Positions 35,640 through 46,660 of a DNA stretch of 64,000 bases are shown here, one piece after another. Both the position numbers and the translations under genes were made by a program. The stretch is taken from contig NC_080672.1 in NCBI RefSeq assembly GCF_030247195.1, positions 403,513,037 to 403,577,036 on the forward strand, given 5' to 3'. This DNA is from Topomyia yanbarensis (Eukaryota; Arthropoda; Insecta; Diptera; Culicidae). The notes beneath the pieces are model-generated. The model was given only the letters and a program-made list of their open reading frames with translations. It did not search any database and had not been told where the DNA came from. Position 1 is the first letter of the stretch, and every line of letters starts with the position of its first letter.

Positions 35640-36290
35640 TTTCCAAATATAATGAATAGGCCCCAGGTCGATATTTTACGCCATGGTTAAATCTAAGACG
35701 GCGACTTCCGGTGTAGCGGAATACTGTACTTATAATACAATCAATTTAAGTACAGTACGAATTTTATCAGCCCTCGATTTTGTCAGCCTCATATGCAAAT
35801 CTGTTTGATTAGCTCTAGCAGACGATAGGAAAATAGAAGTTCGTTCTTGACCATATTTTTCAATTCTTAGAGATGCAAAGTATGCAAAAATAAAAATATT
35901 TTTCTTTTCATTTTGCACTGTAAGACCCCCTTAAGGGAAATTTATACTAAAACATAAAAAGGGTTATGAGGCTATGTCTAGGGACTAAAGAATATTTTAA
36001 CAGCTTCGGTTTATTAAAAACATAAAAATATGTCCCCCTTTTGTCAAGCTAAAATTCACCAAGGGACTGATAAAACGGGTCTTCAGGGTATTTTCTGAAC
36101 TGGCTTGACGAGTAAATTGCCAAAGATAAAAATCTGATGCCATTTTGAATACCAAGATGGTCGGTTTAACGAAATTCTCAATCCCAATTTGCGGAATTGA
36201 CTGGTCGAATAGATGCCAAAGATTAATGCATGACGCCATTTTGTAAATCAAGGTGGCTACTTCCGGTTTAGCGGAATGCTCTATAATTTA
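35640..36290 (+). repeat. G family: roughly 100-bp direct repeats, split by F copy 3
   Basis: The word pair ACGCCATTTTGTAAATC / GGCTACTTCCGGTTTAGCGG at about 36230-36285 recurs as ACGCCATGG and GGCGACTTCCGGTGTAGCGG at about 35680-35720, and more loosely at 36120-36180 (CCAAAGAT, GCCATTTTGAATACCAAGATGG). The F MITE at 35753-36088 lies between the units. Related words occur at 46250-46650. Type of element unknown. Confidence 0.6.
35753..36088 (+). mobile_element. F copy 3: Tc1/mariner-type MITE
   Basis: Starts CAGTACGAATTTTATCAGCC after TA and ends GGGTCTTCAGGG before TA. The interior is in the same order as F copy 2: CTCTAGCAGACGA, CCCCCTTAAGGGA, GGTTATGAGGCTAT and CTTCGGTTTATTAAAAA. About 336 bp; the ends have mutated (left GAAGACCC lost). 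Confidence 0.8.
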
Positions 36291-36369
36291 ATATGGATAT
36301 TTCCGGCGCGGGCTGAATTCGAAACACAAAAAACAATACCTAATTTAAGTTCGGTTTTGTGTCCTTGAT

Positions 36370-36890
36370 ATTGCATAATGTAAGCGCTACCCGTCGGTGC
36401 CACCCCCACAAGCGCAATCGCTTTCAGTATCTGTTACCGCGGTAGACAATTGAGTCTACCCGTGGCTTGTTGTGGAAACACCACTCTTCGTAGCCACTGT
36501 TGCCCTTCTTCGTCGTGCCGCTTCGGCGGCAGACAAATAAAACAAATGGGTGTACATGTGACAATTCTCCTCTCGTCGATTAGAGCTGCCTGCCGGCATC
36601 ACCACCACACGTGCAATAATTCAGTTGCCGCCACCGCGGTAGACAAATGTCTACCTATGGTTTACTGTGGAAACACCACTTATCATTGCAACACTTTTTG
36701 GTGCCACTTGTCCCTGTTCGTCGTGCCGTTTCGGCGGTAGACAAATAGGACAAACGGATCTACATGTGACACTTTTTCTCTCGTCGATTAGACACCAACA
36801 CTACAAGTGCGATCGCTCTTGCATTCTGCCACCGCGGTAGGTAAATTTATCTACCCGTGGTTTGCTGTCGAAATTCCACTTGTTGAGGAT
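36370..36890 (+). repeat. H: 197-bp tandem repeat, about 2.7 units
   Basis: ACCGCGGTAG recurs at 36436, 36633 and 36831 (spacing 197 and 198 bp). Each unit also has CTACCCGTGG-like words, TGTGGAAACACCACT, CGTCGTGCCGCTTCGGCGG and CTCTCGTCGATTAGA. More G+C-rich than its surroundings. One frame reads through part of the array, but 197 is not a multiple of three, so it is unlikely to be a coding repeat. Confidence 0.8.
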
Positions 36891-37540
36891 GCCTTCGACC
36901 ATGCCTCCATCATCTCAACTGTCGCGCCTCAATGAACGAACCGGTCTGCCTTTCCCGCTTCTCCAACGCGTATAGCACCTCACAATCTGCCGCTCTCTTG
37001 AGAACAACACTTTCCAGGTGGAGGCACAACCGTCCCAGCCGGTTGTGAAAACTGTCATTATGAGAACCATTGTGCACAAATCTGATGCTAGTCCAAACGC
37101 TACTTGCGAACACACTAAACGACTCTTAACTTATGATGTCCAGTAAGAGAAGAAGTTCTGTTTGCTGATAAGACATTTAAACCGAACGTTGTTGGCTCTG
37201 AAGAGACGAAGTCGTAAAGCTAATCCTTGGAAGCCATTAATTGATCTGCTGGATTCCTTCTCCCATATCGTAGGAAGCGATAATAGCTCTATTCTTCATT
37301 TTGTGTCGATTTTTCCACTTATGTTTGAATTTTAAACCAGGATTAACATTAGACCTGGTTTGTGTGTTTGTTTGTGTGAAATTACTAGTGTATCCACCAT
37401 GCAAAGAAAGGCTTTGGGTACAGTTAATGTTTATTTTAGTTCGAGATTATTTTGTACTTTTTTGGTTTGTTTTCTGGAAAAGTAATATTTGATTTCTGTG
37501 TGCTTCCAGACATTTTCTCGCTATTCGCCGTTACGACATT
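36891..37540. other. Unassigned sequence after the H repeat
   Basis: Two overlapping minus-strand frames of about 66 codons lie at 36910-37115, immediately beside the tandem array; one reads HNRLGRLCLHLESVVLKRA. I recognise no domain. It may be part of the element that carries the H repeat. Confidence 0.3.
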
Positions 37541-38240
37541 CCTAAAATCTTGAATCGCACCAGAATTCAAGTACAATTTTTAATCGAATTCCTATCCCTA
37601 CTAATAAGCTTCTTTCTCCTGGACAGGGATGCCAACGGTACCGATAAACTACATTTTTTTCGGTATATTTACATTTGCACAAGCCGTACAGCCCGCTACA
37701 GCGACGCATCACTACAGCTCTTGCCAGAACGGTAGCCAAACCGAGTACATTTTCCCGTACAGCAGTAGAATACATTTTTGTTTTGCTGCTGTACTCCGAC
37801 TGCTCGGTGAGAGTGTGGCGTAGTAAAGTTTGTTCTCTCGCTTTGTACATTTTTCTCTGCATAGTCAAAGGGAGAGGCCCGCACACGAAATCGTTGATGC
37901 CGGCCGTGGCGTAAATGAGCCGCATTCATTGTCGTCATTTTTGAATAAAAATATTAAAAAGATTGAAAATATTAAAAAATGTAAAATAAGGAAAGAGAAG
38001 CTGTACCGCTCGCGTCTGGTGGCTGTACTGGGGACAGTAGTTTTTTGTCATGTTACTGCTTTGCACACAGGCAGCCGTACACCGCTGGGCGTCCTGCACT
38101 AGCGAATGTCAGCCGCATCGAGAGAGAAATGAGAATGTAGGCAGAAAAATTACAGCCGCTGAAAAGGTAGGCATTTTGCATCCTTGCTCCTGGACACTTG
38201 TAGCGTGCGCAGTAGTAGGTATATACGGTAAATAGCAACA
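37541..38240 (-). other. Possible repeat of unknown type
   Basis: Overlapping frames on both strands between 37542 and 37938. On the minus strand, phrases such as NFTTPHSHRAVGVQQQNKN look familiar from repeat-derived hypothetical mosquito proteins and loosely match 12430 in this window. No domain; I infer a dispersed repeat and not a gene. Confidence 0.3.
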
Positions 38241-38699
38241 AGTATCGGACTAACATTTCTTCCCACATTTAAAGACTAATAACTCAGGTTGATATTACGT
38301 GCCCCTGAAAATGAGTATTAATGTCAATAGATGCGACTGACAAGCATAGCAACAATTTTATTATTATTTTTTTTACACAGTTGCGTTTTTTACGGTTTTT
38401 ACCATCAAATTTTCACCCTAGTGAGAAATTTTGGTGTTTACCAAATTTTCCTCCTTAGGATGAAATATAGCATAGAACAATTTTATGCTGGGAACTCAAT
38501 TGAATTCAATCTCCGAATCATGCATGGGAGTGCACATAACTAACATAAGTAAAGTTAATTTTTCTGTATTTCGGATTCTCCTCGTCGTATTCCCACATTG
38601 GCATATTAGCTACAAAAGTCTCGATTCAGGTTGATGTTCATCAGTAAAAAATCAACCAGTCAGTTTTGGATCGTGCCTTCACAAACGTTACTTGATGCA
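38241..38699. other. Unassigned AT-rich sequence
   Basis: No recognised feature. Confidence 0.4.
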
Positions 38700-39480
38700 T
38701 GTTGAAAAATCGTATCAAATGATTTTTTGTATGTGAACTAGTTCACAACGTTATGAACATCAATTATTCATAAAACCAAAGGTTGACTCATGATGTTATT
38801 CATCGATTTAGGAATATTAGTTCACAAAATAAAACATTCTGGATCTTTTCTCGTGAACTATTTAACGAAACTTGGAATTTTTATTCATGGATCCATTCAA
38901 TTATCGCGAACGAATTCATAATTCCTAATTTATCAGTTAGGATCCAATATCCGGGATCGTGAAATAATTCACAAAATCGGGAAATCTATTTTTCATGTAT
39001 TCGTGAACTAGTTCATGATCCCTAGTATAATAGTCACAACTTACAAATGGTGTTCGTGAAATAGTTCACAAAATCATTAAATATTTCTTATGTATTCGTG
39101 AACTTGCTCATGATTTCTAATTTATTAGTCACGATCCAATATCCGTGCCTGTGAAATAGTCCACAAATAAATAAAATATTATTGATGCATTCGTGAACTG
39201 GTTCATGATACCTAGTATAATAGTCACGACTTACCATCCGTGCTCGCGAAATAGTTCACGAAAGTATAAAATATTATTCATGTATTCGGGAACTCGCTCA
39301 TGATTCCTAGTATAATAGTCACGTCTGATCATTCATACTCGTCAAATAGTTCAAGAAATTATAAAATATTATTCACGGACTCGTGAACCGGTTTTTGATT
39401 CCAAGAAGATGATTTACGATCAATGTTACGGGTTTGTAATATTTAGAGGATATCATTTCCATTCGATATCATTTTTGTTC
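38700..39480 (-). repeat. B family: 95-bp tandem array, opposite strand
   Basis: Reverse complement of the 8258-8950 array. The word GTTCATGAT (or GCTCATGAT) recurs at 39011, 39107, 39201 and 39296, spacing 96, 94 and 95. Units share TAGTATAATAGTCACG, CGTGAAATAGTTCACAAA and the palindromic GTGAACTAGTTCA. The flanking block GTGAACTAGTTCACAACGTT...ATGAACAT near 38735 matches the 8840 flank, so more than the bare array is shared. Confidence 0.8.
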
Positions 39481-39762
39481 CATGTTTTTTTTTTCATGAA
39501 ATGTCCACCTGCTAGCGACCAGTAATAGGTACGAGGAGTAGATAAAAAAACTATTAGGACCTCGAACATAATTATTCACTTGATAAGATTCAGTGTTATG
39601 TCTGGACTGGAAAACGAAAACTGCGCTGAGTGCCACAATCCGTCTTCATGATATAGTTCGCAGGATAATATACCGTGAATCAGTCACACTTTTATGATCT
39701 AGTTCATATTGTCACTTTACTCCGATAAAGAACCGATAGTGTGTGTATGTGTGTTAACCATC

Positions 39763-39789
39763 GTATCTCCCACTAGCTGGTAGTGATTT
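39763..39789. repeat. Target-site duplication, left copy, of D copy 5
   Basis: 27 bases starting GTATCTCCCACTAG and ending GGTAGTGATTT, identical to 41865-41891. The final T's merge with the A-run of the minus-strand element, so the true duplication may be a base or two shorter. Confidence 0.92.
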
Positions 39790-41864
39790 TTTTTTTTCGA
39801 GAGTTGTCCTACTGGAGCTGTAGAGCTAGGTTCTCGGAAGGGCTCCCCGTCAGAATCACATACTACAATTTGCAGACGAGTCAGGCAATGTCGCCCAATA
39901 AAACACTGCAATAGGCCAATTGTAGCGGGCCGTGATTCTGAATGTGATATTCTTTGTACGGTTCAGGCATGTGCGGGCGTAGGGACTCGGAATCGCGTGT
40001 ATCATCGCGAAGGGCTCGAATATTTGTACGTTAATGTGCTCGATCGCGTGTGCGTTTGTATGTCGCGTGTGCTAACGTGTAACTTCGCGTGCATAAATTC
40101 TATTTCATAACCGTGTGCCTTTCGCATATTCGCGTGTGTTCTAGAATAATCGCGCGCGGACCGTGAATCTGATACTTAATTTTTTGTGTACGGTTCAGAT
40201 TCCAGAAGGAAGTGGGTTCTTCCATATCATTAGAGTTCCCAATCATGTCGTCGTAGAACGCGTGGTCTAGTGGATATGAGCTTTATTTTTTTTTTTTGAT
40301 TGGTCCAACTGAATGTATAGACCTAAATTGCTAGAATGAAGGTTAAAGATTTCCGGACGTGACCGATTCATGATCGCGCATTTGCGGGTTGGCGTTTGAG
40401 ATCGCGTTTGTAACTTCGTAAGTACTAAAACGTTCACACAATTGCCGCAGTGTTATCAAGTTTACGCGATCGCGGGCATAGGTGTGCGTAGATGATCGCA
40501 AAGGGCTTAAGCGTTCGTATGTTGACGTGTTTGTCCCGTGTGCTCGCGTGTATGTGACTTCGCGTGTATAAATTCGATTTTGAAACCCTGCGGCGATTTA
40601 TATATTCGCGGACCGTCATTCTGATCTTTAGTTTTCGTTGTACGGATCACATTCTGACAGGGAGAGAGTTACCCCATATCACTAGAGTTTCCGGTCATGT
40701 CGCCATGGAACGTTTTGTCTAGTGGATATGGGAGTTATTTTTCAATTTTATTATTTTTTTTTATTAATTAACAAGGACCTAGATTGTTTGTACCGAGGAT
40801 AGATACTTCCGGACGATCCCGATTCATGATGGCGCGAGCGCGGGAGTTTGTAGGTTGACACTTGAGATCGTGTTGGTAAGTTTATGAGTGCTGAGATTTT
40901 CACCTTATCACCGGGGTGTAATCATGTTTGCGAGTTCGTAGGTTGCTTGGAAAATCGCGAGGGGCTCTAACGTTTGTGCGCTGACGTGATTTTGTAACGT
41001 GTGTTCTTGAATGGTTGCGAGAACCGTGAGTCTGATATTAAATTTTCAGTGCGCGGTTTGAATTCTGGCAGAGAGTGGGATCGTTTATATCGATAGGGTT
41101 CCCGGTCATGTCGCCATGAGACGTGTTGTCTAATAGGTATGGGCGTATTTTCTTAATTGGTCCAGCTGAAGGCATGGACCTAGGCTTCTAGGATCAAGGA
41201 TAGACTTTCGGACGTGACCGATTCGTAATCGCGTGCACTATGGCATTTTTGTAGGTTCCCGCTGAGACCGCGTTTGAGAATGTGTGAGTGTTAAGACGTT
41301 CACTATCACCATCGTTGTTGATTCAGCTGAAGGCGGGTGTAGAATGGCAGTATAGGACTCGAAAAGAAGAAATAAAAGACAATATATGAGAGACGTAATA
41401 GATTAGATAGGTACAAGATACAGCTGAAATTATGATCATCACATGAGACATACATTAGTACTTCAAACACTACTAATACTTGAATAGCCAATCACCACAC
41501 ATAGCACATCCTTTCTCAATTATCTATTTGTTACTGGTTGATTGTTGGTTATGAGCTGGTGAATAGAGGAAAGGTATAGAACAGACAAAAGGCTCATATC
41601 AGCCCTCCCGGCCTCCTCGACACACCACTATCGAGGCGTATTGTAATCAACATCTTGAAGCGGGCTTCTTATATAAATCAAATCCTCAGTAGTCATAATG
41701 TTTGGTGGATTATTAACATGAGAACTAATTAACCTCTAGTAGTAGAACTTGGTGCAAATAAAAACTAAAAAGAGCGAAGGTCCTTATATTTAGATAACTC
41801 TATTGAATATATTGTGACTTGATGATGTTTACAATACCGTCAATCCCATCAACCTGCGAAAGGG
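39790..41864 (-). mobile_element. Element D copy 5, complete, with 27-bp target duplication
   Basis: Minus strand, 2,075 bp. The 3' end is at 39790, where an A-run of about 11 meets the end of the 3' module (CGAGAGTTGTCCTACTGGAG on the plus strand). Then come tandem units, marked by CTAGTGGATATG or its variant at 40267, 40719 and 41130 (spacing 452 and 411). A 5'-specific segment begins at about 41310, homologous to 57290-57860, and includes the CCTCGA/ATCGAGG hairpin at about 41616-41637. The 5' end reads CTTTCGCAGGTTGATGGGAT. Perfect 27-bp direct repeats flank it. The A-tail plus long duplication indicates target-primed reverse transcription by a LINE. No open frame of note. Confidence 0.88.
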
Positions 41865-41891
41865 GTATCTCCCACTAGCTGGTAGTGATTT
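41865..41891. repeat. Target-site duplication, right copy, of D copy 5
   Basis: Identical to 39763-39789 over 27 bases. Confidence 0.92.
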
Positions 41892-43038
41892 ACAGAAAAA
41901 AGATGTTTGCATGTTTTCCACGTATTCATGCAAATAACTTGGTTCATGGATTTAGGTAGGTGTTAGCTCAATTGACTTTTCGATGACTCATTCCGTGTAC
42001 AGCGCCAGACATGTTCCGAGGTCATCGTTCCATCAACTAGCCTCGCCTTAGTGTAATGTTTGTATCAATTGGATTTTAGCATTACAGTAAAACTTTCGAT
42101 TCCTTACAGGAAGGAAGAAATTGACGCGTATTTAGTTTATTGCTTTGATTTGTATATATAAATTTAAACATGTATGCTAGAAAACTTACCAGTTTTTTTT
42201 CAGTTTACTACCTGCTTTCCTATCTTCTATTTATGTCTCTGTCAACTCGTATCAATATTTCCTGTATTTTCTGTTTATTGAAGAAAAAAAGAGAAGTAGC
42301 AAAAAACAGAAAAAGACATAGCTGATTGACATCGTGTGTGTGTCCTGGCGCCACCGTTCCTCTGAGCCTGATATCTCTTCCTATTGGAGTTGTATAGGTC
42401 CCCTGGAGATCTCCTAGGAGCAATCCACGGTGAGTGAGTGCGAGGCTTGGTCGTTCTTAACTATTTTTAGGAGAAGCGTCTGTGGATCGATTTCATCGCC
42501 TAGCTGAAAAAATCTGGGGATATTGCTTAAATTTGGCTGTCATTCACTCGATTAATCGGTTGTCGAGCACTATAACACTGCTAACTCGGGTTACTTCGGA
42601 GCACACGTTTTCCCTTGCCGGGGACAAAATTTCCGTTTATGGTTTGCGACCGATCTTTCGAAATGAAATGATGGTAGCCGAAACAAATTGAACCAACACC
42701 ACTCGGTATGATTCCTTTGAGATTGTCAGTATCACATACAACCATTTAATACCAACATTCAACATTGGATACCAGGAGGCGAGATAATCTTTTTTTGCAG
42801 AGGAGCCGTCTTACCGATGATCTACTTTGAACCGCGCTAATTTTAATAAGACATGTGAAGCCAACTGTTAATACCAAGCCAGATACCGATTCTAATAGGA
42901 TTTTTTTTCTATATCCAAACCATAAACAAAAGGACTAACACCTGTCAAATTTGTGAGGCTGGGTATTTTCATACAATAGGCTATACAGCAGACTTAACAC
43001 CTACGCAATCCCATTCACACCTTGCTGTCCATTCTACC
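41892..43038. other. Unassigned sequence
   Basis: No recognised gene or repeat. 41900-41960 has TTCATG-type words that may be B-family remnants continuing from 39720, on the other side of the D insertion. Confidence 0.35.
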
Positions 43039-43447
43039 TATAGTTACTATATTCATAGTTAGGTGGACAAAAAGCCGGAAAACTGGCAACTCTTATTTCA
43101 GAAGAAAACACTGGCACCCCATGCAAATGTTCAAGCTCTTTAGCAGAAAAGTTTCATTGTTAACATCGTAAAAGACATGTAAATCTAGAAAAACGAATTT
43201 GATAAAATGATGTGGTTTTATGCTTATGCGAATATTTCTGGGTGTCATAAAATTATAGTTGTTTTCGTTGTAATGCTCTATAACACAGGGAAAGAGTAAC
43301 ATATTTATCATAATAATCACTATACCTTCTCCATAAAGATACAAAAAGAAAACGTTTTGTGACGTCATGCTCTATTGGCTCTGAAATTTAACATGTTCAA
43401 TTGGCTCCGCTCAGTGTGTCCGTCCAACTATGAATATAGTAACTATA
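43039..43447 (+). mobile_element. L: MITE with about 25-bp inverted ends
   Basis: Begins TATAGTTACTATATTCATAG and ends CTATGAATATAGTAACTATA; the arms continue through GGTGGAC / GTCCGTCC. 409 bp, AT-rich, no coding. TA at the edges would fit a Tc1/mariner-type origin, but TA is also part of the repeat itself. Confidence 0.75.
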
Positions 43448-43680
43448 ATTCTGCCATCTTCCATTTCCATCCACGAACCACACCCAAAATCTTCGAATGC
43501 AATCTGTAACTAACAGCCTCACTCTTTCTCACTCAGTTGTATTTTTTACTAGTGTCTAACACTTGTAGTAAACCTTTCAAATCTCACATACTACGAACCA
43601 CTGCCGGCTAGCAATTGAGGTCCTGTCAACTCAATTCCGATAACAAACCGATAGTAACCAAAAAATAACAGATCGCAATA
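43448..43680. other. Unassigned sequence
   Basis: No recognised feature. Confidence 0.4.
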
Positions 43681-43810
43681 AGGGACCGTTCATAAATTAC
43701 GTAACGCAAAAATTGACCAAAATTGGCTCCCCCTCATGTAACAATTTGTCACAAATTTATCTATCTCAACTCTATCATCCTCCTCCACTATTACGTAACG
43801 AATCATTCAA
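43681..43810 (+). mobile_element. MITE fragment (CGTTCATAAATTACGTAACG type)
   Basis: Begins GGGACCGTTCATAAATTACG and contains CACTATTACGTAACG in the middle. This opening is one that I associate with a widespread insect MITE. Right terminus not recognised. Confidence 0.5.
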
Positions 43811-43904
43811 AAAACATTTCTTCGGCAACATTTGTTATCTACCGATCTAGCTTAGCCCCCTTCCCCTATCACAATTTGTTGTACCACCTACTTTTTTGAG
43901 AAAC

Positions 43905-44050
43905 ACAAATAATTTCATGAATACGAGGTTTATTATTCATCTTTTCAAGAACTTGGTCAGGGTTTTCGTAAACCGTCCAGTTCCCGAAATCGAGATCTTT
44001 GCTTCGTGAATTTATTAACGGATTTTTTCCTTGTGGATTGGTACAGAAAA
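43905..44050 (+). repeat. B-family end fragment (pairs with 2715-2850)
   Basis: TTTCATGAATACGAGG, GAACTTGGTCAGGGTTTTCG and CGTGAATTTATTAACGG match the fragment at 2715-2850 in order and spacing. Confidence 0.55.
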
Positions 44051-45300
44051 TTAGATAAAACAGACATTTCAAACAATAACTAATTCAATGTACATACTTC
44101 TTTCGGTTTAAGTTTCGAAAGCATTCGACATGCAGACATTTTGCTGTGATTGCGTTTTGTGTGGCAGTAAAAGAATTACAAAACTATTAGCTGTTTGAAG
44201 ATTCCAAGGACACAAATTTATTACAAACTACACTCCCTCTCTCGAATAGCATATTCTATAAATAAACAAACACACCTCAATATAGACACATTCCTATTTC
44301 AAGACTTACCCCCTTAGTCCCGACAAGCAGTAACAACAACCCTGACGTACAAACCCTTATCCCATTTCCCTCAATCCTATACACCGCCACAGCGACCGAA
44401 AGCCCAACAACGTGCTCGCTCGTGTTCCAACAGCAGCACCAAACTGTTTATTTATGCAAGCCCCGCGTGGCCTTATCACAACAGCAAACACGCGCTTGCT
44501 TGAAGAGCTAAATGTGAGCGACTGTGGAGCTCTGTCCTTGGCGGTCGGGTGAACTATCGGAAGCTGCTATAGTCGACTTACCTTACGAAAGTTCAAGTCG
44601 CGTTTTATGTACCTAGCTATGTAGTTAGCTAAACGCGCAGTAACCTACTGTCTGGCTAACCGCCCGGGTTTATCGCTACCGGACGTTGTGATGCACGTGC
44701 TTCGTCCACCATGCTCCGAAAGGTGAGCAGTGAGCACCACCATCCAACGGCACGGAGGAATCCACGCGATTATATTACCGTCGTCAGTTTTTTTTCCGTT
44801 ACAAAGCCCCTTCCCCGTGCGCGTCCAAGCTCTTTTGCCGTGATGCATCGCGAAACTCATATATGTAGGTACACTTGCACTTTTTTTTCCACAAGCGCCC
44901 TTCATATTGCAAGCGGCGAACGAGGCGCTTCTGTTTTTGATAAATTTATTGTTATTGTTTACAGTTTACACGCTGTGTAAGCCGTGGTGTAATCTACACG
45001 CGCGGTCAATTTGTTTGCAACTTACCGACGGACGTCGCGTCGCAATGAAAAATGCACACGGGCTTGCGGCGGTTGGTTATGGTGGTAGGTAGGTAGGTAC
45101 GAGCAGGAGTTGGCTTGGAGTTGTAGTTGGTGGTGGTGGCGGAAGCAAAATTAATTTGCAAGCACATTACCTAGCTGCGTGATAGTTATAAAAGAGAAAT
45201 GTACTAGGTGTGTGGCACATCGAATCGGTTGGGTAATCGATTCAGAGATTTTATGGGACGCACCGGATATCGGTCTGGTTTCCTAGTATCGGCGCGTGAG
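44051..45300. other. Single-copy-looking, G+C-richer island
   Basis: No repeat of this window. 44380-45200 is richer in G+C and has (TAGG)n and (GGT)n runs near 45080-45140. A start codon in good context (CCACCATGCTCCGAAAG, about 44706-44722) is directly followed by GTGAGC, which would fit a tiny first exon with a donor site, but nothing else supports a transcript. On the other strand CGTAAGGTAAGT near 44580 is donor-like without a pyrimidine tract. Confidence 0.3.
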
Positions 45301-46240
45301 TAACGTTTATTATGTTCTTTCTAGGAGCGCCTTTGTTTTTGCGAAGGTAGTGCTATAATGTGTTCAATGAAATGGTGTCTGGATTGTTATTTACGACATT
45401 CACATGTTCAATTAAAACTTTTCGTGCTTATTGTGCTTTAGTATTTTCATACACAGAATGGATCGTTTCCAAAAATAATAGAATGTACTAAAGTAGATTT
45501 TTTTTGAAATTACTATCGATCTGATAGATTCTATCCAAAAGATAAAAAATCCACTAAATCGTTTCGGCTCAAAACAGACAAGCTGGAAAAGTAGGTACCC
45601 ATTCTATGTACAGGACGAGGAAAAATATCCGTCATTTATTTCTCAGTGTAGGAGTCAAATTTGACATTTGCTATAATGAGCAAACCTGTGCCAATTGCAT
45701 GTTTTACTTGCATCGTTTCACGTTTAGAGTCACAATAAAGCCATGTCCTCTGCGAGGTGCGGTAATTGTGCTTTATAATGAAGGAACTAGACCGGCCAGG
45801 ACCTACATATTTGATACTTCATCGAATAATAAATCTAGAAGGTCAATTCGAAAAATTGCGAAATCATTAAAAACCAACCAATGTCAGTATGAGCTATTCT
45901 ACGCGAAGATTTAAAGCTGCGTTCCTATATAATTTCGAAGAACCACTACCTAAATGAAAGGACCAATGCATATGTCTAGATCACACCATCCAGCTTCGAC
46001 GATGGCTTGGGCAAAAATTACGGTTAACTCACCCAATATTTATCGAAATAGGCGTGAAAATCAACTAGTTTGGGTACTAGAACCTTCTGAAGAACATTAT
46101 TGCACCTTGGACGCGTGTGTATTTTTTAAAACCACATTAATTCAAATACACGTAAAAAGCTTTTTTCTCGCTGGTAGAATTGAAGAATGGTTGATCATAT
46201 TGATGGTGGTTTTCAGAGTTTTGTTTAAACCGCAAACTGA
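45301..46240. other. Unassigned sequence
   Basis: A plus frame at 45606-45914 (102 codons) and one starting at 45954 have no recognisable domain. I do not call a gene. Confidence 0.35.
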
Positions 46241-46244
46241 CATA

Positions 46245-46660
46245 TTGGATTTCAAAATGGCGTCAATCATCAATTTGCATTATTTACTGACCACCCCTTT
46301 TCAAACGACACCCATATTGATGATGGCGTCAATCATCAATGTTTGTTACCTACTGACCATCCCCTTTCAAACGACATCCATACTGATGATCACCACTATA
46401 AACGTCTTTGTAAGGAGATGGTAAGTAGATAACAAAAATTGATGATTAACGCCATGATTAATATGGGCGTTTATTTTGTGGTAACAGCAAGACGCTATCA
46501 TGGATTTCAATATGTCGTTATTTATCAATTTTCGTTATTTGCTAACCATTAGCCATCAGACGTTATCCATATTGTCAATGTTTTGTGGTAACCGGAAATC
46601 GCCATTTTAAATTTCGAAATGGTGTCAATCATCAGTTACCAAGGCAATAGTTACGATGTT
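46245..46660 (+). repeat. G-related direct repeats, 66-bp period
   Basis: ATGGCGTCAATCATCAAT recurs at 46257 and 46323, and each copy is followed by CTGACCA and TTTCAAACGACA. Further on, ATGGTGTCAATCATCAG is at about 46619. Words such as CGCCATTTTAAATTTC link it to the G repeats at 35640-36290. The plus frame across the two units is long because 66 is a multiple of three; I do not regard it as a protein. Confidence 0.6.

Noticed and set aside
36450..36740. The 96-codon plus frame across the H repeat as a coding repeat
   Set aside because: The period of 197 bp is not a multiple of three, so the repeats would not encode the same peptide.
44570..44590. CGTAAG|GTAAGT on the minus strand as a ratchet point
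   Set aside because: The sequence before the AG is not pyrimidine-rich, so the acceptor half is poor.
45606..46424. Plus-strand frames of 102 and 156 codons
   Set aside because: The second stays open largely because it crosses a 66-bp direct repeat, a multiple of three. Neither shows a domain.
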